From: Micromonospora sp. CB01531
GTDB lineage: Bacteria > Actinomycetota > Actinomycetes > Mycobacteriales > Micromonosporaceae
Direction: 5' to 3'
NCBI RefSeq assembly: GCF_001905095.1
Contig: NZ_LWLS01000071.1
Coordinates: 1 to 64,000 of the forward strand
Length of the DNA: 64,000 nt
This document shows, piece after piece, positions 24,760 to 33,860 of this stretch (positions are counted from its first letter, which is position 1; each line of letters opens with the position of its first letter). Under the pieces are notes generated by a model that had not been told where the DNA came from, made no database searches, and saw only the letters and a list, made by a program, of their open reading frames with translations. The translations under genes were made by a program, and so were the position numbers.

Positions 24760-26727
24760 TCAGCGGGTGGGGAGGGCGCGGAGGAAGCGCGCGGCGATCG
24801 GGACCGCGCTGGCCGTGCTCGACCCGCCTTGCTCCACGAAGACCGCGAAGGCGATGTCGCCCTGCCAGCCGACGAACCAGGCGTGCGTGTGCGCCGGGTT
24901 GTTGTCGTACTCGGCGGTGCCGGTCTTGCCGTACACCGGGCCGCCGGGGACGCCGGCGAGGGCGCTGCCGGTGCCGCTGGTGACCACCGCGCGCATCATC
25001 GTCTTCAGCGCCGCCACCGACTCCGGCTTCAGGTCCGGGCCGGCCGGGGCGGGCTGCTGCGGGGCGGGATCGAGCAGCAGCTTCGGCTGCTCCCAGTGGC
25101 CCCGTGCGACGGCGGCGGTGGCGGCCGCCATGGCGAGCGGGCTGACCACCGTGGTGCCCTGGCCGATCGCCGCGGCGGCCTGCTCGGTGGGGCCGCCGTT
25201 CGCCGAGACCTTGCCGGTGAAGGCGTCCACGCCGAGGTCCCACTTCGCCTCCAGGCCGAGGACGCGGCCGGTGACCGCGAGCCCGTCCGGCCCGAGCTGC
25301 GGCGCCAGGAAAGCGAAGGCGGTGTTGCAGGACTTCGCGAAGTCGGTGGTGAACGGGACCGACCCCAGCTCGAAGTTGTCGGAGTTCTTGAACGAGCGGC
25401 CGTCCACGTCCAGGGTCTTCGGGCAATCCACCCGGACGTCCGGAGTCACCGCCCCCTTGTCCAGCAGGGTGAGCGCGCTGACCATCTTGAACGTCGAACC
25501 GGGCGGCACCTGGGCGGTGAAGGCGAGGTTTTCGCCGGCCGGGCCGGGTCCGTTGGCGGCGGCCAGCACGGCGCCGTCGCTGATCCGTACGGCCACCAGG
25601 GCGGAGCGCCGGGCCTGCCCGCGCAGCGCCGCGTCGGCGGCGTTCTGGGTGGCCACGTCGAGGGTCGTCTTCAGCGGCTGGCCCGGCTTCGGCTCGCTGC
25701 GGAAGACCTCGATGCCGGTGGGGGTGGTGGTGCCCTCGGACCCGGGGCGCTCGGTGACCACGGCCAGCCCGGGGACGCCGCGCAGCCGCTCGTCGTACCG
25801 GCCCTGGAGGCCGCCGTGCCCGACCAGGTCACCGGCGACGTAGCGGTCGGGGTGGGCCTTGAGGTCGTCGGCCTGCGCCGGGTCGACCGAGCCGAGCAGG
25901 GCCCGGGCGAACTCCCGGGTCGGCGCCAGGTCGAGCTGGCCGGTGGGGAACCTCGTGCCGGGCAGGTCGTAGATCCTGGGCTTGATCTGGCGGTACGCCT
26001 CCTCCCGCAGGGTCACCACCTCGACGAGTGCCCCCGGGTCGGCCTCCTCGAGGCGCTTCGGCAGGTCGGCGAGGTCGACCGGCGGGGTGAGCGGGGGCCG
26101 GATCGCCTTGAACGCGGCGTCCAGCTGGCGGACCAGCGCCGGGACGTCCTTGACCTCGGCGGGGTGCACGCCGACCCGGACCACCGGGCGGGGCGCGACG
26201 ATCGGGTTGCCCGCAGCGTCCAGCACCCCGGCCCGGGGTGCGCGGTCGCGGCGCAGCGCGAGCCGGTCGCCCGGCTCCAGCTTCTCGTGCACCACGGCGG
26301 GCTCCCAGATCACCTGCCACTGGTCGTCGGCGCCGTGCCTGAGGCGTACCGGGGTCTCGTAGCTCCAGCGGGTCTGACCCGGCAGCGTCCAGGTGACCTG
26401 GACCCGCGCGGTGGCGATGTCGGCGGTGATCTTCGGCTCGCCGGCGGCGGTCAGCTCCGGCGGGGTGCCGGCCAGGTCGCCGGCGAGCGCCTTGAGCTCC
26501 TTGGCCACCTCGGCGGCCGGGACGCGCGCCCCGGTGGGGTCGATGAAGCCCACCGCCTGCAGATCGCCGGAGCGCCAGCCCTTCAGGAACGCGGCGACAC
26601 TCTGCTCCGGCCCGTCCGCGCCGGAGCAGCCGACCAACCCGCCCGCGACGAGCACGGCGGCGGCCAGCGCCGCACGGACCGGCCGGCGAGGGGAGAGGCG
26701 GTGGCGAACGGGGTACGACGTGGGCAT
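24760..26727 (-). CDS. Class B penicillin-binding protein, lipoprotein with MecA-like N-terminus
   Basis: 655 residues. A lipoprotein signal (hydrophobic LAAAVLVAGG with lipobox LVGC at about residue 34) precedes an NTF2-like MecA-N domain (QSVAAFLKGWRSGDL onward), a dimerisation region and a transpeptidase domain. Catalytic motifs are complete: STFK with Ser411, SCN at 466-468 and KTG at 601-603 (GKTGTAEYD). It cross-links peptidoglycan outside the membrane, and family members with MecA-N domains can have low beta-lactam affinity. The ATG at 26727 follows GGAGGG by 7 nt. It diverges from the NAD-GDH gene and converges on the arginase-family gene. Confidence 0.93.
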   Translation of the reverse strand: MPTSYPVRHRLSPRRPVRAALAAAVLVAGGLVGCSGADGPEQSVAAFLKGWRSGDLQAVGFIDPTGARVPAAEVAKELKALAGDLAGTPPELTAAGEPKITADIATARVQVTWTLPGQTRWSYETPVRLRHGADDQWQVIWEPAVVHEKLEPGDRLALRRDRAPRAGVLDAAGNPIVAPRPVVRVGVHPAEVKDVPALVRQLDAAFKAIRPPLTPPVDLADLPKRLEEADPGALVEVVTLREEAYRQIKPRIYDLPGTRFPTGQLDLAPTREFARALLGSVDPAQADDLKAHPDRYVAGDLVGHGGLQGRYDERLRGVPGLAVVTERPGSEGTTTPTGIEVFRSEPKPGQPLKTTLDVATQNAADAALRGQARRSALVAVRISDGAVLAAANGPGPAGENLAFTAQVPPGSTFKMVSALTLLDKGAVTPDVRVDCPKTLDVDGRSFKNSDNFELGSVPFTTDFAKSCNTAFAFLAPQLGPDGLAVTGRVLGLEAKWDLGVDAFTGKVSANGGPTEQAAAAIGQGTTVVSPLAMAAATAAVARGHWEQPKLLLDPAPQQPAPAGPDLKPESVAALKTMMRAVVTSGTGSALAGVPGGPVYGKTGTAEYDNNPAHTHAWFVGWQGDIAFAVFVEQGGSSTASAVPIAARFLRALPTR

Positions 26728-27006
26728 GCAGCAGTCCCTCCGGTAGGAAACTGCCCTGCACGCTAGTACGGCGGGCCCTTCTCCACCGCCCCGCGAGCAG
26801 GCAAAGAGCGCAGTGGGGCAGTGTGATGAACATCCCCAGTCCGGGTACTCCGCGACCGGGTTGACCACGGAACCGCAACGGGTGAAAGGACAGAGTCCCG
26901 ATCCGGACGTCCGGCCAGTGGTCCGCCGACGAACGGGCAGAACGGTAGGGCCTAGGCTGGGCGGGAGAGTGACCCACAACGCGGTGGGTCGAGGGGAGTG
27001 GCACCG
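26728..27006. promoter_or_regulatory. Divergent promoter region between the PBP and NAD-GDH genes
   Basis: 279 bp separate the two divergent starts. Only the ribosome-binding sites are clear: GGAGGG before the PBP ATG and GAGGGGA before the GDH ATG. I see no strong palindrome or recognisable operator. Confidence 0.5.
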
Positions 27007-30000
27007 ATGGACCGGCGTCCGGCGATCAAACCGGGACCCGACCTCCGGCAGGTTGATACCAGTCGGGACGATGACAGCTTCGATTCGGCGACCGACGGGG
27101 ACGGTTTCGGCCGTCTCGACACAGGAGCGACCGGGATGACCGGTTCGAGCGTCGACACGCTCTACGACCTGGGCCTGCCCACGCAGGCGCTGGCCGAGGA
27201 GTCGGACGACGCCGAACTGGACGAGCCGGTACCCAACGCGGAGCGCCTGGTGGCCCAGGCGGTCGCGCTGGCCGGCGACGACCACGACGCGGCGACCCTG
27301 GTCAGCCGCTTCTGGCGGTTCGCGCCGGACGAGGAGCTGATCGGCTTCACCGCGGAGGAGATGCTCGACGCCGCCCGGGCGCACCGGGACCTGGCTCAGC
27401 AGCGCGTACCGGGCGAGCTGAAGTTGCGCATCCACGAGCCGGACGCCGACCAGCACCACACCGTCATCGAAATCGTCACCGACGACATGCCCTTCCTGGT
27501 CGACTCGGTGACCGCCCTGCTCAACTCGCACCACATCGACGTGCACCTGCTGGTGCACCCGCTGGTCGTGGTCCGCCGCGAGCCGCTGGGCCGGCTCACC
27601 GAGGTCTCCGCCGACGTGGAGCCGGACGACGCGATCGCCGGTGACCTGGTCGAGAGCTGGATGCACATCGAGATCGACCCGATCCGGGACCCGGCCGAGC
27701 GGGAGAAGCTGCGCAAGGAGCTGCAGCGGGTGCTCACCGACGTTCGGGAGGCCGTCGAGGACTGGCCCAAGATGCGCCAGCGCGCCCTGGCCCTGGCCGA
27801 CGAGCTGGCCGCCGCGCGCACCTCGGACAGCCGGCCGCCGGTGCCGGAGAAGGACATCACCGACTCGGTGGAGCTGCTGCGCTGGCTGGCGCACGACCAC
27901 TTCACCTTCCTCGGCTACCGCGAGTACCGGCTCGTCGACACCGACGGCGCGGACGGCGGCCAGGCGCTCGAAGCCGTCCTCGGCACCGGGCTGGGCATCC
28001 TGCGCTCCGACTCGCCGGAGGCCCGGGCGCTGTCGTCGATGACCCCCGAGGCGCACGAGAAGGTGCTCGAGAAGCGGCTGCTGATCATCACCAAGGCCAA
28101 CTCGCGGGCCACCGTGCACCGCTCGGCCTACCTCGACTACATCGGCTTCAAGATCTTCAACGAGGCCGGCGAGGTGGTCGGCGAGCGCCGGTTCCTGGGC
28201 CTGTTCTCCACCGCGGCCTACCGGACCAGCGTTCAGGAGCTGCCGGTGGTCCGCCGCAAGGTCGCCGAGGTGCTGGACCGCTCCGGGCTGAGCCTGCGCA
28301 GCCACTCCGGCAAGGACCTGCTCCAGATCCTGGAGACCTACCCGCGCGACGAGCTGTTCCAGATCAAGACCGACGACCTCTACCACGCGGTGATCGGCGT
28401 ACTGCGCATGGCGGGCCGCCGGCAGCTGCGGGTGTTCCTGCGCCGGGACGGGTACGGGCGGTTCATCTCCTGCCTGATCTACCTGCCCCGGGACCGGTTC
28501 ACCACCCAGAACCGGCTACGCATGCAGGACATCCTGCTGCGCGAGCTGAACGGCGTCGGAGTCGACTACACCACCCGGGTCACCGAGTCGATGCTGGCCC
28601 GGGTGCACTTCATCGTCCGGACCGACCCGAACAACCCGCCCGGGGATATCGACGCCGACCTGCTCGCCGAGGAGCTGGCCGACGCCACCCGGCTCTGGGA
28701 CGACGACTACCGGCTGGTGCTCGAGCGCAAGCTCGGCGACGAGCAGGCCAAGCACCTGTTCAGCAGGTACGCCGACGCGTTCCCGGAGGGCTACAAGGAC
28801 GGGCACACGCCGTACGAGGCGATGAAGGACCTGGCCAAGCTGGAGCTGCTGGAGGAGTCCGGCCAGCTCGAGATGCACCTGTTCCGCAAGCAGCTCGCGG
28901 CGCGGGTGAACGGCGGCGGCCGGGGCGTGGACGTCGACGAGACGATGGACGTCCGGTTCAAGGTCTACCGGTACGGCGAGCCGATGATGCTCTCCGCCGT
29001 GCTGCCGGTGCTGCACTCGCTCGGCGTCCGGGTGGTCGACGAGCACCCGTACGAGGTGGAACGGGTCGACGGCCGGATCTGGCTGTACGACTTCGGCCTG
29101 CGACTGCCCGAGGTGCACCAGGATCTGGCCGAGGTGCGCCCGCACGTGGAGAACGCCTTCGCCGCCGCCTGGAGGGGCGAGGCCGAGGTGGACGGCTTCA
29201 ACGAGCTGGTGCTCCGGGCCGGGCTCACCTGGCGGCAGGTGGTGGTGCTCCGGGCGTACGCGAAGTACCTGCGGCAGGCCGGCACGGTCTTCTCACAGGA
29301 GTACATGGAGCAGACGTTCATCGCGTACCCGGCGATCGCGTCGCTGCTGGTGGAGCTCTTCGAGACCCGGTTCGCCCCGGGGGCCACCACCATGGACGAG
29401 CGGCGGCAGCGCAGCGGCGAGCTGGTCGGCGCGATCGGCGCGGCGCTGGACGACGTGGTCAGCCTCGACCAGGACCGCATCCTGCGGTCGTACCTGACGT
29501 TGATCCAGGCCACCCTGCGGACCAGCTTCTACCAGAGGCCGGTCGGTGGGCGGCCCAAGTCGTACGTCGCGTTCAAACTGGACCCGCAGGCGATCCCGGA
29601 CCTGCCGGCGCCGCGGCCGAAGTTCGAGATCTTCGTCTACTCGCCCCGGTTCGAGGCGGTGCACCTGCGGTACGGGCCGGTGGCCCGGGGCGGCCTGCGC
29701 TGGTCCGACCGGCGGGAGGACTTCCGCACCGAGGTGCTCGGTCTGGTCAAGGCGCAGATGGTGAAGAACGCCGTGATCGTGCCGGTGGGCGCCAAGGGCG
29801 GCTTCGTGCTGAAGCAGAAGCCGGGCGACCGGGACGAGGCGGTGGCCTGCTACAAGGAGTTCGTCGGGGCGATGCTGGACGTCACCGACAACATCGCCAG
29901 CGGGGAGATCGTGCCGCCGGAGGACGTGGTCCGGCACGACGGCGACGACCCGTACCTGGTGGTGGCGGCGGACAAGGGCACCGCGACGTTCTCCGACATC

Positions 30001-32073
30001 GCCAACGAGATCTCGGCCGCGCACAACTTCTGGCTGGGTGACGCCTTCGCCTCCGGCGGTTCGGCGGGCTACGACCACAAGAAGATGGGCATCACCGCCC
30101 GGGGCGCCTGGGAGTCGGTGAAGCGGCACTTCCGGGAGCTGGGGCACGACACCCAGACCCAGGACTTCACCGTGGTCGGCGTCGGCGACATGTCTGGCGA
30201 CGTGTTCGGCAACGGGATGCTGCTCTCCGAGCACATCCGGCTGGTGGCCGCCTTCGACCACCGGCACATCTTCCTGGACCCGGACCCGGACGCGGCCACC
30301 TCGTACGCCGAGCGGAAGCGGCTCTTCGAGCTGTCCCGGTCGTCCTGGGAGGACTACAACCAGGAGCTGATCTCCGAAGGCGGCGGGGTGTACGCGCGTA
30401 CCGCCAAGTCCGTGCCGATCTCGCCGCAGGTGCGTGCGGTGCTCGGCCTCGACGAGGACGCGACGCAGCTCAGCCCGCAGGAGCTGATGAAGGCCATCCT
30501 GACCGCGCCGGTGGACCTGTTCTGGAACGGCGGCATCGGCACCTACGTGAAGGGGTCGACGCAGACCAACGCCGAGGTCGGGGACAAGTCCAACGACGCG
30601 ATCCGGGTGGACGGCAAGACCTTGCGCTGCCGGGTGGCCGGCGAGGGCGGCAACCTGGGCTGGACCCAGCTCGGCCGGATCGAGTACGCGCAGAACGGTG
30701 GGCGGATCTACACCGACTTCATCGACAACGCGGCCGGAGTGGACTGCTCCGACCACGAGGTGAACATCAAGATCCTGCTCAACACGGCGGTCGCCGACGG
30801 CGAGCTGGACCGGCCCGCGCGCGACGAGCTGCTGGCGGAGATGACCGACGAGGTCGCCGAGCTGGTGCTGCGGGACAACTACGAGCAGGCCCGGGCGATC
30901 AATAACGCCCAGGCGCAGGCCGCCTCGCTGCTCCCGGTGCACCGCCGGATGATCAACGAGCTGGAGCGCTCCGGGGCGCTGGACCGGGCTCTGGAGGCAC
31001 TCCCGCCGGACGAGGAACTCGCGGTCCGGACCGAGAACGGGCTGACCGCGCCGGAGTTCGCGGTGCTGCTGGCGTACGTCAAGATCGTGCTGGAGCGGGA
31101 GATCGTCGCCGAGGGACTGGCCGACGAGGAGTGGACGACCGACATCCTGGTCAACTACTTCCCCACTCCGCTGCGCGAGCGGTTCGCCGGCCGGATGGGC
31201 CAGCACCGGCTGCGCCGGGACATCGTCACCACCGTGCTGGTCAACGAGGCGATCAACCGGGGCGGCATCTCGTTCGTCTTCCGGACGGTCGAGGAGACGG
31301 CCGCGTCGGCTGCGGACGTGCTGCGGGCGTACGTGGTGGTGCGCGAGGTGTTCGGGCTCCGCGAGCTCTGGAACGCGATCGAGGCGCTGGACAACAAGGT
31401 CTCGCCCGAGTTGCAGACCAGCGTCTTCCTGGACACCCGCCGGCTGCTCGACCGCGCGGTGCGCTGGCTGGTGACCAACCGGCGCTCGCCGATCGACGTG
31501 CCGGGGGAGATCGCTCGGCTGCGGGACGGGGTGGCCCGGCTCCTGCCCGACCTGGAGAACCTGTTCTACGGCAGTGAGCGGGAGGCGATCGCCGCCCACA
31601 TCGACTCGCTGACCGAGACGGGGCTGCCCCGGGAGCTGGCCGCGCAGGCGACCCGGCTGATGTACAGCTTCGGCCTGCTGGACGTGGTGGAGACCGCCCA
31701 GTCGACCGGCCGGGACGTGGGCGAGGTGGCCTCGGTCTACTTCGTCCTCTCCGACCGGTTCCGGGTGGACGCCCTGCTGTCGAAGATCTCCCTGCTGCCG
31801 CGGGAGGACCGCTGGCAGACGCTGGCCCGGATGGCGCTGCGCTACGACCTGTACGCCGCGCTGGCCGCGCTCACCGCAGAGGTCCTCGGCTCCACCCCGG
31901 ACAGCGTGTCGCCAGCCGACCGGGTGCAGGAGTGGGAGCAGGCGAACGCCACCTCGATCCACCGGGCGCACCGGGCGATGGGGGAGTTCGACGAGTCCCG
32001 CGCCGACCTCTCCGCGCTGTCGGTGCTGCTGCGGCAGATCCGTACCCTGGTGCGGACCTCGGCGGCGGCCTGA
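27007..32073 (+). CDS. NAD-specific glutamate dehydrogenase, 180-kDa type
   Basis: 1,688 residues. It deaminates glutamate to 2-oxoglutarate and ammonium with NAD+. The size and organisation match the large GDH class first described in Streptomyces clavuligerus: long regulatory N-terminal ACT-like regions, then a catalytic core. The catalytic stretch holds YGPVARGGLRWSDRREDFR and QMVKNAVIVPVGAKGGFVLK (catalytic lysines), with the nucleotide-binding region following (VVGVGDMSGDVFGNGML). I use the ATG at 27007, 9 nt after GAGGGGA, rather than the GTG at 26998 inside that site. A perfect terminator follows. Confidence 0.95.
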   Translation: MDRRPAIKPGPDLRQVDTSRDDDSFDSATDGDGFGRLDTGATGMTGSSVDTLYDLGLPTQALAEESDDAELDEPVPNAERLVAQAVALAGDDHDAATLVSRFWRFAPDEELIGFTAEEMLDAARAHRDLAQQRVPGELKLRIHEPDADQHHTVIEIVTDDMPFLVDSVTALLNSHHIDVHLLVHPLVVVRREPLGRLTEVSADVEPDDAIAGDLVESWMHIEIDPIRDPAEREKLRKELQRVLTDVREAVEDWPKMRQRALALADELAAARTSDSRPPVPEKDITDSVELLRWLAHDHFTFLGYREYRLVDTDGADGGQALEAVLGTGLGILRSDSPEARALSSMTPEAHEKVLEKRLLIITKANSRATVHRSAYLDYIGFKIFNEAGEVVGERRFLGLFSTAAYRTSVQELPVVRRKVAEVLDRSGLSLRSHSGKDLLQILETYPRDELFQIKTDDLYHAVIGVLRMAGRRQLRVFLRRDGYGRFISCLIYLPRDRFTTQNRLRMQDILLRELNGVGVDYTTRVTESMLARVHFIVRTDPNNPPGDIDADLLAEELADATRLWDDDYRLVLERKLGDEQAKHLFSRYADAFPEGYKDGHTPYEAMKDLAKLELLEESGQLEMHLFRKQLAARVNGGGRGVDVDETMDVRFKVYRYGEPMMLSAVLPVLHSLGVRVVDEHPYEVERVDGRIWLYDFGLRLPEVHQDLAEVRPHVENAFAAAWRGEAEVDGFNELVLRAGLTWRQVVVLRAYAKYLRQAGTVFSQEYMEQTFIAYPAIASLLVELFETRFAPGATTMDERRQRSGELVGAIGAALDDVVSLDQDRILRSYLTLIQATLRTSFYQRPVGGRPKSYVAFKLDPQAIPDLPAPRPKFEIFVYSPRFEAVHLRYGPVARGGLRWSDRREDFRTEVLGLVKAQMVKNAVIVPVGAKGGFVLKQKPGDRDEAVACYKEFVGAMLDVTDNIASGEIVPPEDVVRHDGDDPYLVVAADKGTATFSDIANEISAAHNFWLGDAFASGGSAGYDHKKMGITARGAWESVKRHFRELGHDTQTQDFTVVGVGDMSGDVFGNGMLLSEHIRLVAAFDHRHIFLDPDPDAATSYAERKRLFELSRSSWEDYNQELISEGGGVYARTAKSVPISPQVRAVLGLDEDATQLSPQELMKAILTAPVDLFWNGGIGTYVKGSTQTNAEVGDKSNDAIRVDGKTLRCRVAGEGGNLGWTQLGRIEYAQNGGRIYTDFIDNAAGVDCSDHEVNIKILLNTAVADGELDRPARDELLAEMTDEVAELVLRDNYEQARAINNAQAQAASLLPVHRRMINELERSGALDRALEALPPDEELAVRTENGLTAPEFAVLLAYVKIVLEREIVAEGLADEEWTTDILVNYFPTPLRERFAGRMGQHRLRRDIVTTVLVNEAINRGGISFVFRTVEETAASAADVLRAYVVVREVFGLRELWNAIEALDNKVSPELQTSVFLDTRRLLDRAVRWLVTNRRSPIDVPGEIARLRDGVARLLPDLENLFYGSEREAIAAHIDSLTETGLPRELAAQATRLMYSFGLLDVVETAQSTGRDVGEVASVYFVLSDRFRVDALLSKISLLPREDRWQTLARMALRYDLYAALAALTAEVLGSTPDSVSPADRVQEWEQANATSIHRAHRAMGEFDESRADLSALSVLLRQIRTLVRTSAAA

Positions 32074-32088
32074 CCCCGCACGGACGCC

Positions 32089-32130
32089 GGCGCGGCCCGG
32101 TGGTCGGTCACCCGACCACCGGGCCGCGCC
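32089..32130. terminator. Perfect 19-bp bidirectional terminator between GDH and sortase genes
   Basis: Arms 32089-32107 and 32112-32130 are exact reverse complements with loop TCAC. The hairpin lies 15 bp after the GDH stop and 13 bp after the sortase stop, so it can end both convergent transcripts. Confidence 0.85.
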
Positions 32131-32143
32131 CGTCTGCACCGCC

Positions 32144-32908
32144 TCACGGGGTCATGGTGGCGAAGGCGATGACATTGTTGAGGTAGCTGCCGGAGCTCTG
32201 GTCGAACTGCCCGCCGCAGGTGACCACCCGGAGGCTGGGCTTGGCGCTGGGGCCGTAGACCAGTTCGGTGGGGAAGGCGGTCTTCGCGTACGACTTCACC
32301 TCGTTGACCGTGAACGTGGCGGTCGAGCCGTCCTCCCGGGCGACGCTGATGGTGTCGCCCGCCTTGAGCGAGCCGAGTTTGAAGAAGACCGCCGGTCCGA
32401 GCTTGGCCGAGTCGACGTGCCCGATGATGACCGCGTTGCCGACCTCTCCGGGGCTGGCCCCGGGGGCATACCAGCCCGCCTTCATGGCCTGCTCCAGCGG
32501 GGGCACCTGGACGGTGCCGTCCGCGTTCAGACCAAGGCGCATGATCTCGGCGTTCACCCCGATCCGGGGGATCGAGATGGTCGTCGGGGCCGACCGGGGT
32601 AGCGCGGCGGGGGCGAGATCCGGGTTCGGCGTCGCCGTGTCGTCGGCGGACGCCTGGTCGGCGGTCACCGTACCGCTGTCGTCGGAGGGGCCCGGGAGGG
32701 CGGGCGAGGTGGGGGTCGGGGCCGTGTCGGCGGGTCCGGCCTGGGCGAGCGGCTGGGGTGGCCGGGGAGGCGGCACGGCCCGGACGGAGGCCCCGATCAG
32801 GCCGGCGCCCAGCATGGCGATCAGGACGACGACGACCACGCCGGCGGCGCGCCACGGTCTCCCGTGACGGCCGCCGGCCCGAGTCGCCGTCCGGTCAGAC
32901 GAGGTCAT
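32144..32908 (-). CDS. Class F-like sortase without a downstream arginine
   Basis: 254 residues. A cytoplasmic N-terminus, one membrane anchor near residues 21-43 and a Pro/Ala/Asp linker lead to a sortase domain from about residue 108 (ISIPRIGVNAEIMRLG). The catalytic His164 (VIIGHVDSAKLG) and Cys231 (RVVTCGGQFDQ) are present. Sortases normally have an essential Arg soon after the Cys. After Cys231 this protein has no arginine at all (SSGSYLNNVIAFATMTP to the end), and the position where related proteins often read GHYRDN reads GSYLNN. Arg228 just before the Cys is the nearest one. Its start overlaps the stop of the DRKD-repeat surface protein by 14 bp, implying a transcriptional and functional pair. 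Confidence 0.85.
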   Translation of the reverse strand: MTSSDRTATRAGGRHGRPWRAAGVVVVVLIAMLGAGLIGASVRAVPPPRPPQPLAQAGPADTAPTPTSPALPGPSDDSGTVTADQASADDTATPNPDLAPAALPRSAPTTISIPRIGVNAEIMRLGLNADGTVQVPPLEQAMKAGWYAPGASPGEVGNAVIIGHVDSAKLGPAVFFKLGSLKAGDTISVAREDGSTATFTVNEVKSYAKTAFPTELVYGPSAKPSLRVVTCGGQFDQSSGSYLNNVIAFATMTP

Positions 32909-33860
32909 TGGCCCGACGCCGGCGCAGCAGGACCATCCCGCCCAGTGCGGCGGCGCCGATCACGCCCACCCCGCTGGCTGCCATGCCGCGGTCCACGCTG
33001 GTGGTGGTCATGCCACCGTCACCACCGTCCACGTGGCCCTTCGGGAAGCAGTGGTCCCGGTCCTCGTCCTTGCGGTCGTGGTCCTTGCGGTCCTCGTCCT
33101 TGAAGTCGTGGTCCTTGCGGTCCTCGTCCTTCATGTCCCGGTCCTTGCGGTCGTGGTCCTTGCGGTCCTCGTCCTTCATGTCCCGGTCCTTGCGGTCGTG
33201 GTCCTTGCGGTCCTCGTCCTTCATGTCCCGGTCCTTGCGGTCGTGCTCCTTGTTGTCCCGGTCGTTCCGGTCCTCGTCCTTGGCTTCGTGGTCCTTGCGG
33301 TCCTGGTCCTTGCGGTCCTGGTCCTTGCGGTCCTCGTCCTTGCGGTCCTTGTCCGACTGGTCGTCGACCATGCCGCCGCCCTGGCCGTAGGCCCCGGGCT
33401 GCCAGCTGTCGTTGCCCTGCCAGTCCTTGCCCTGCTCGTCCTTCTTGTTCTCTTCCTTCTTGTTCTCTTCCTTGCCGTGCTCTTCCTTCTTGTTTTCTTC
33501 CTTGCGGTCGTGGTCCTTGCGGTCCTCGTCCTTGCGGTCGTGGTCCTTGCGGTCGTGGTCCTTGCGGTCCTCGTCCTTGAAGTCGTGGTCCTTGCGGTCG
33601 TGGTCCTTGCGGTCCTCGTCCTTGCGGTCCTCGTCCTTGCGGTCGAAGTCCTTGCGGTCGAAGTCCTTGCGGTCCCAGTCCCCGTGCCCCCCCGGGCAGG
33701 TCGCAAGAAGGCTGACCTGCGGCTTGGCGGCGACGTCCGCGTACGTGCCGGGGCCGGCCGCGTTCGCCATCCCGGGCGAGAACAGCAGCAGGGACGCGCC
33801 GCCGAGAGCGGCACCCGCAACGACCTTCCCGAGCATCTTCTTTCCCATGACCTGCGTCAC
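32895..33860 (-). CDS. Exported Asp-Arg-Lys-Asp repeat protein with C-terminal membrane anchor
   Basis: 321 residues, not recognised. A signal peptide (MLGKVVAGAALGGASLLLF, cleavage likely after MANAA) is followed by a highly charged domain, residues about 63-270, built of five-residue units DRKD[E/H/R/Q] with variants DMKDE, DFKDE and NKKEE. It ends with a Gly/Thr linker, a hydrophobic helix (GVGVIGAAALGGMVLL) and an RRRR tail. Helix plus basic tail resembles a sortase sorting signal, but no LPxTG-like pentapeptide precedes it. Single Cys residues flank the repeat (ATCPGGHGD; DHCFPKGH). It starts at GTG 33860; an ATG at 33848 is possible. The sortase follows with a 14-bp overlap. Function unknown. 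Confidence 0.8.
   Translation of the reverse strand: MTQVMGKKMLGKVVAGAALGGASLLLFSPGMANAAGPGTYADVAAKPQVSLLATCPGGHGDWDRKDFDRKDFDRKDEDRKDEDRKDHDRKDHDFKDEDRKDHDRKDHDRKDEDRKDHDRKEENKKEEHGKEENKKEENKKDEQGKDWQGNDSWQPGAYGQGGGMVDDQSDKDRKDEDRKDQDRKDQDRKDHEAKDEDRNDRDNKEHDRKDRDMKDEDRKDHDRKDRDMKDEDRKDHDRKDRDMKDEDRKDHDFKDEDRKDHDRKDEDRDHCFPKGHVDGGDGGMTTTSVDRGMAASGVGVIGAAALGGMVLLRRRRANDLV
33056..33675 (-). repeat. 15-bp coding repeat tract with perfect 45-bp tandem units
   Basis: On the plus strand the tract alternates GTCCTTGCGGTC with CTC/GTG variants, one unit per 15 bp (five residues). Around 33111-33245 a 45-bp unit, marked by TTCATGTCCCG at 33130, 33175 and 33220, repeats perfectly three times. Such a tract should be prone to length change and to assembly collapse. 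It is protein-coding and not a CRISPR array. Confidence 0.9.

Noticed and set aside
26728..28386. The penicillin-binding-protein frame stays open upstream as far as 28386.
   Set aside because: The extension runs antisense through the NAD-GDH start and lacks homology. The ATG at 26727 has a good ribosome-binding site and begins a lipoprotein signal.
29293..32139. A long minus-strand open frame opposite the NAD-GDH gene.
   Set aside because: It lies fully antisense to a conserved catalytic gene, crosses the terminator at 32089-32130 and has no recognisable domain.
33056..33675. Regular short repeats that could suggest a CRISPR array.
   Set aside because: The units are contiguous without spacers, are 15 or 45 bp, and stay in frame in one protein with a signal peptide and membrane anchor.
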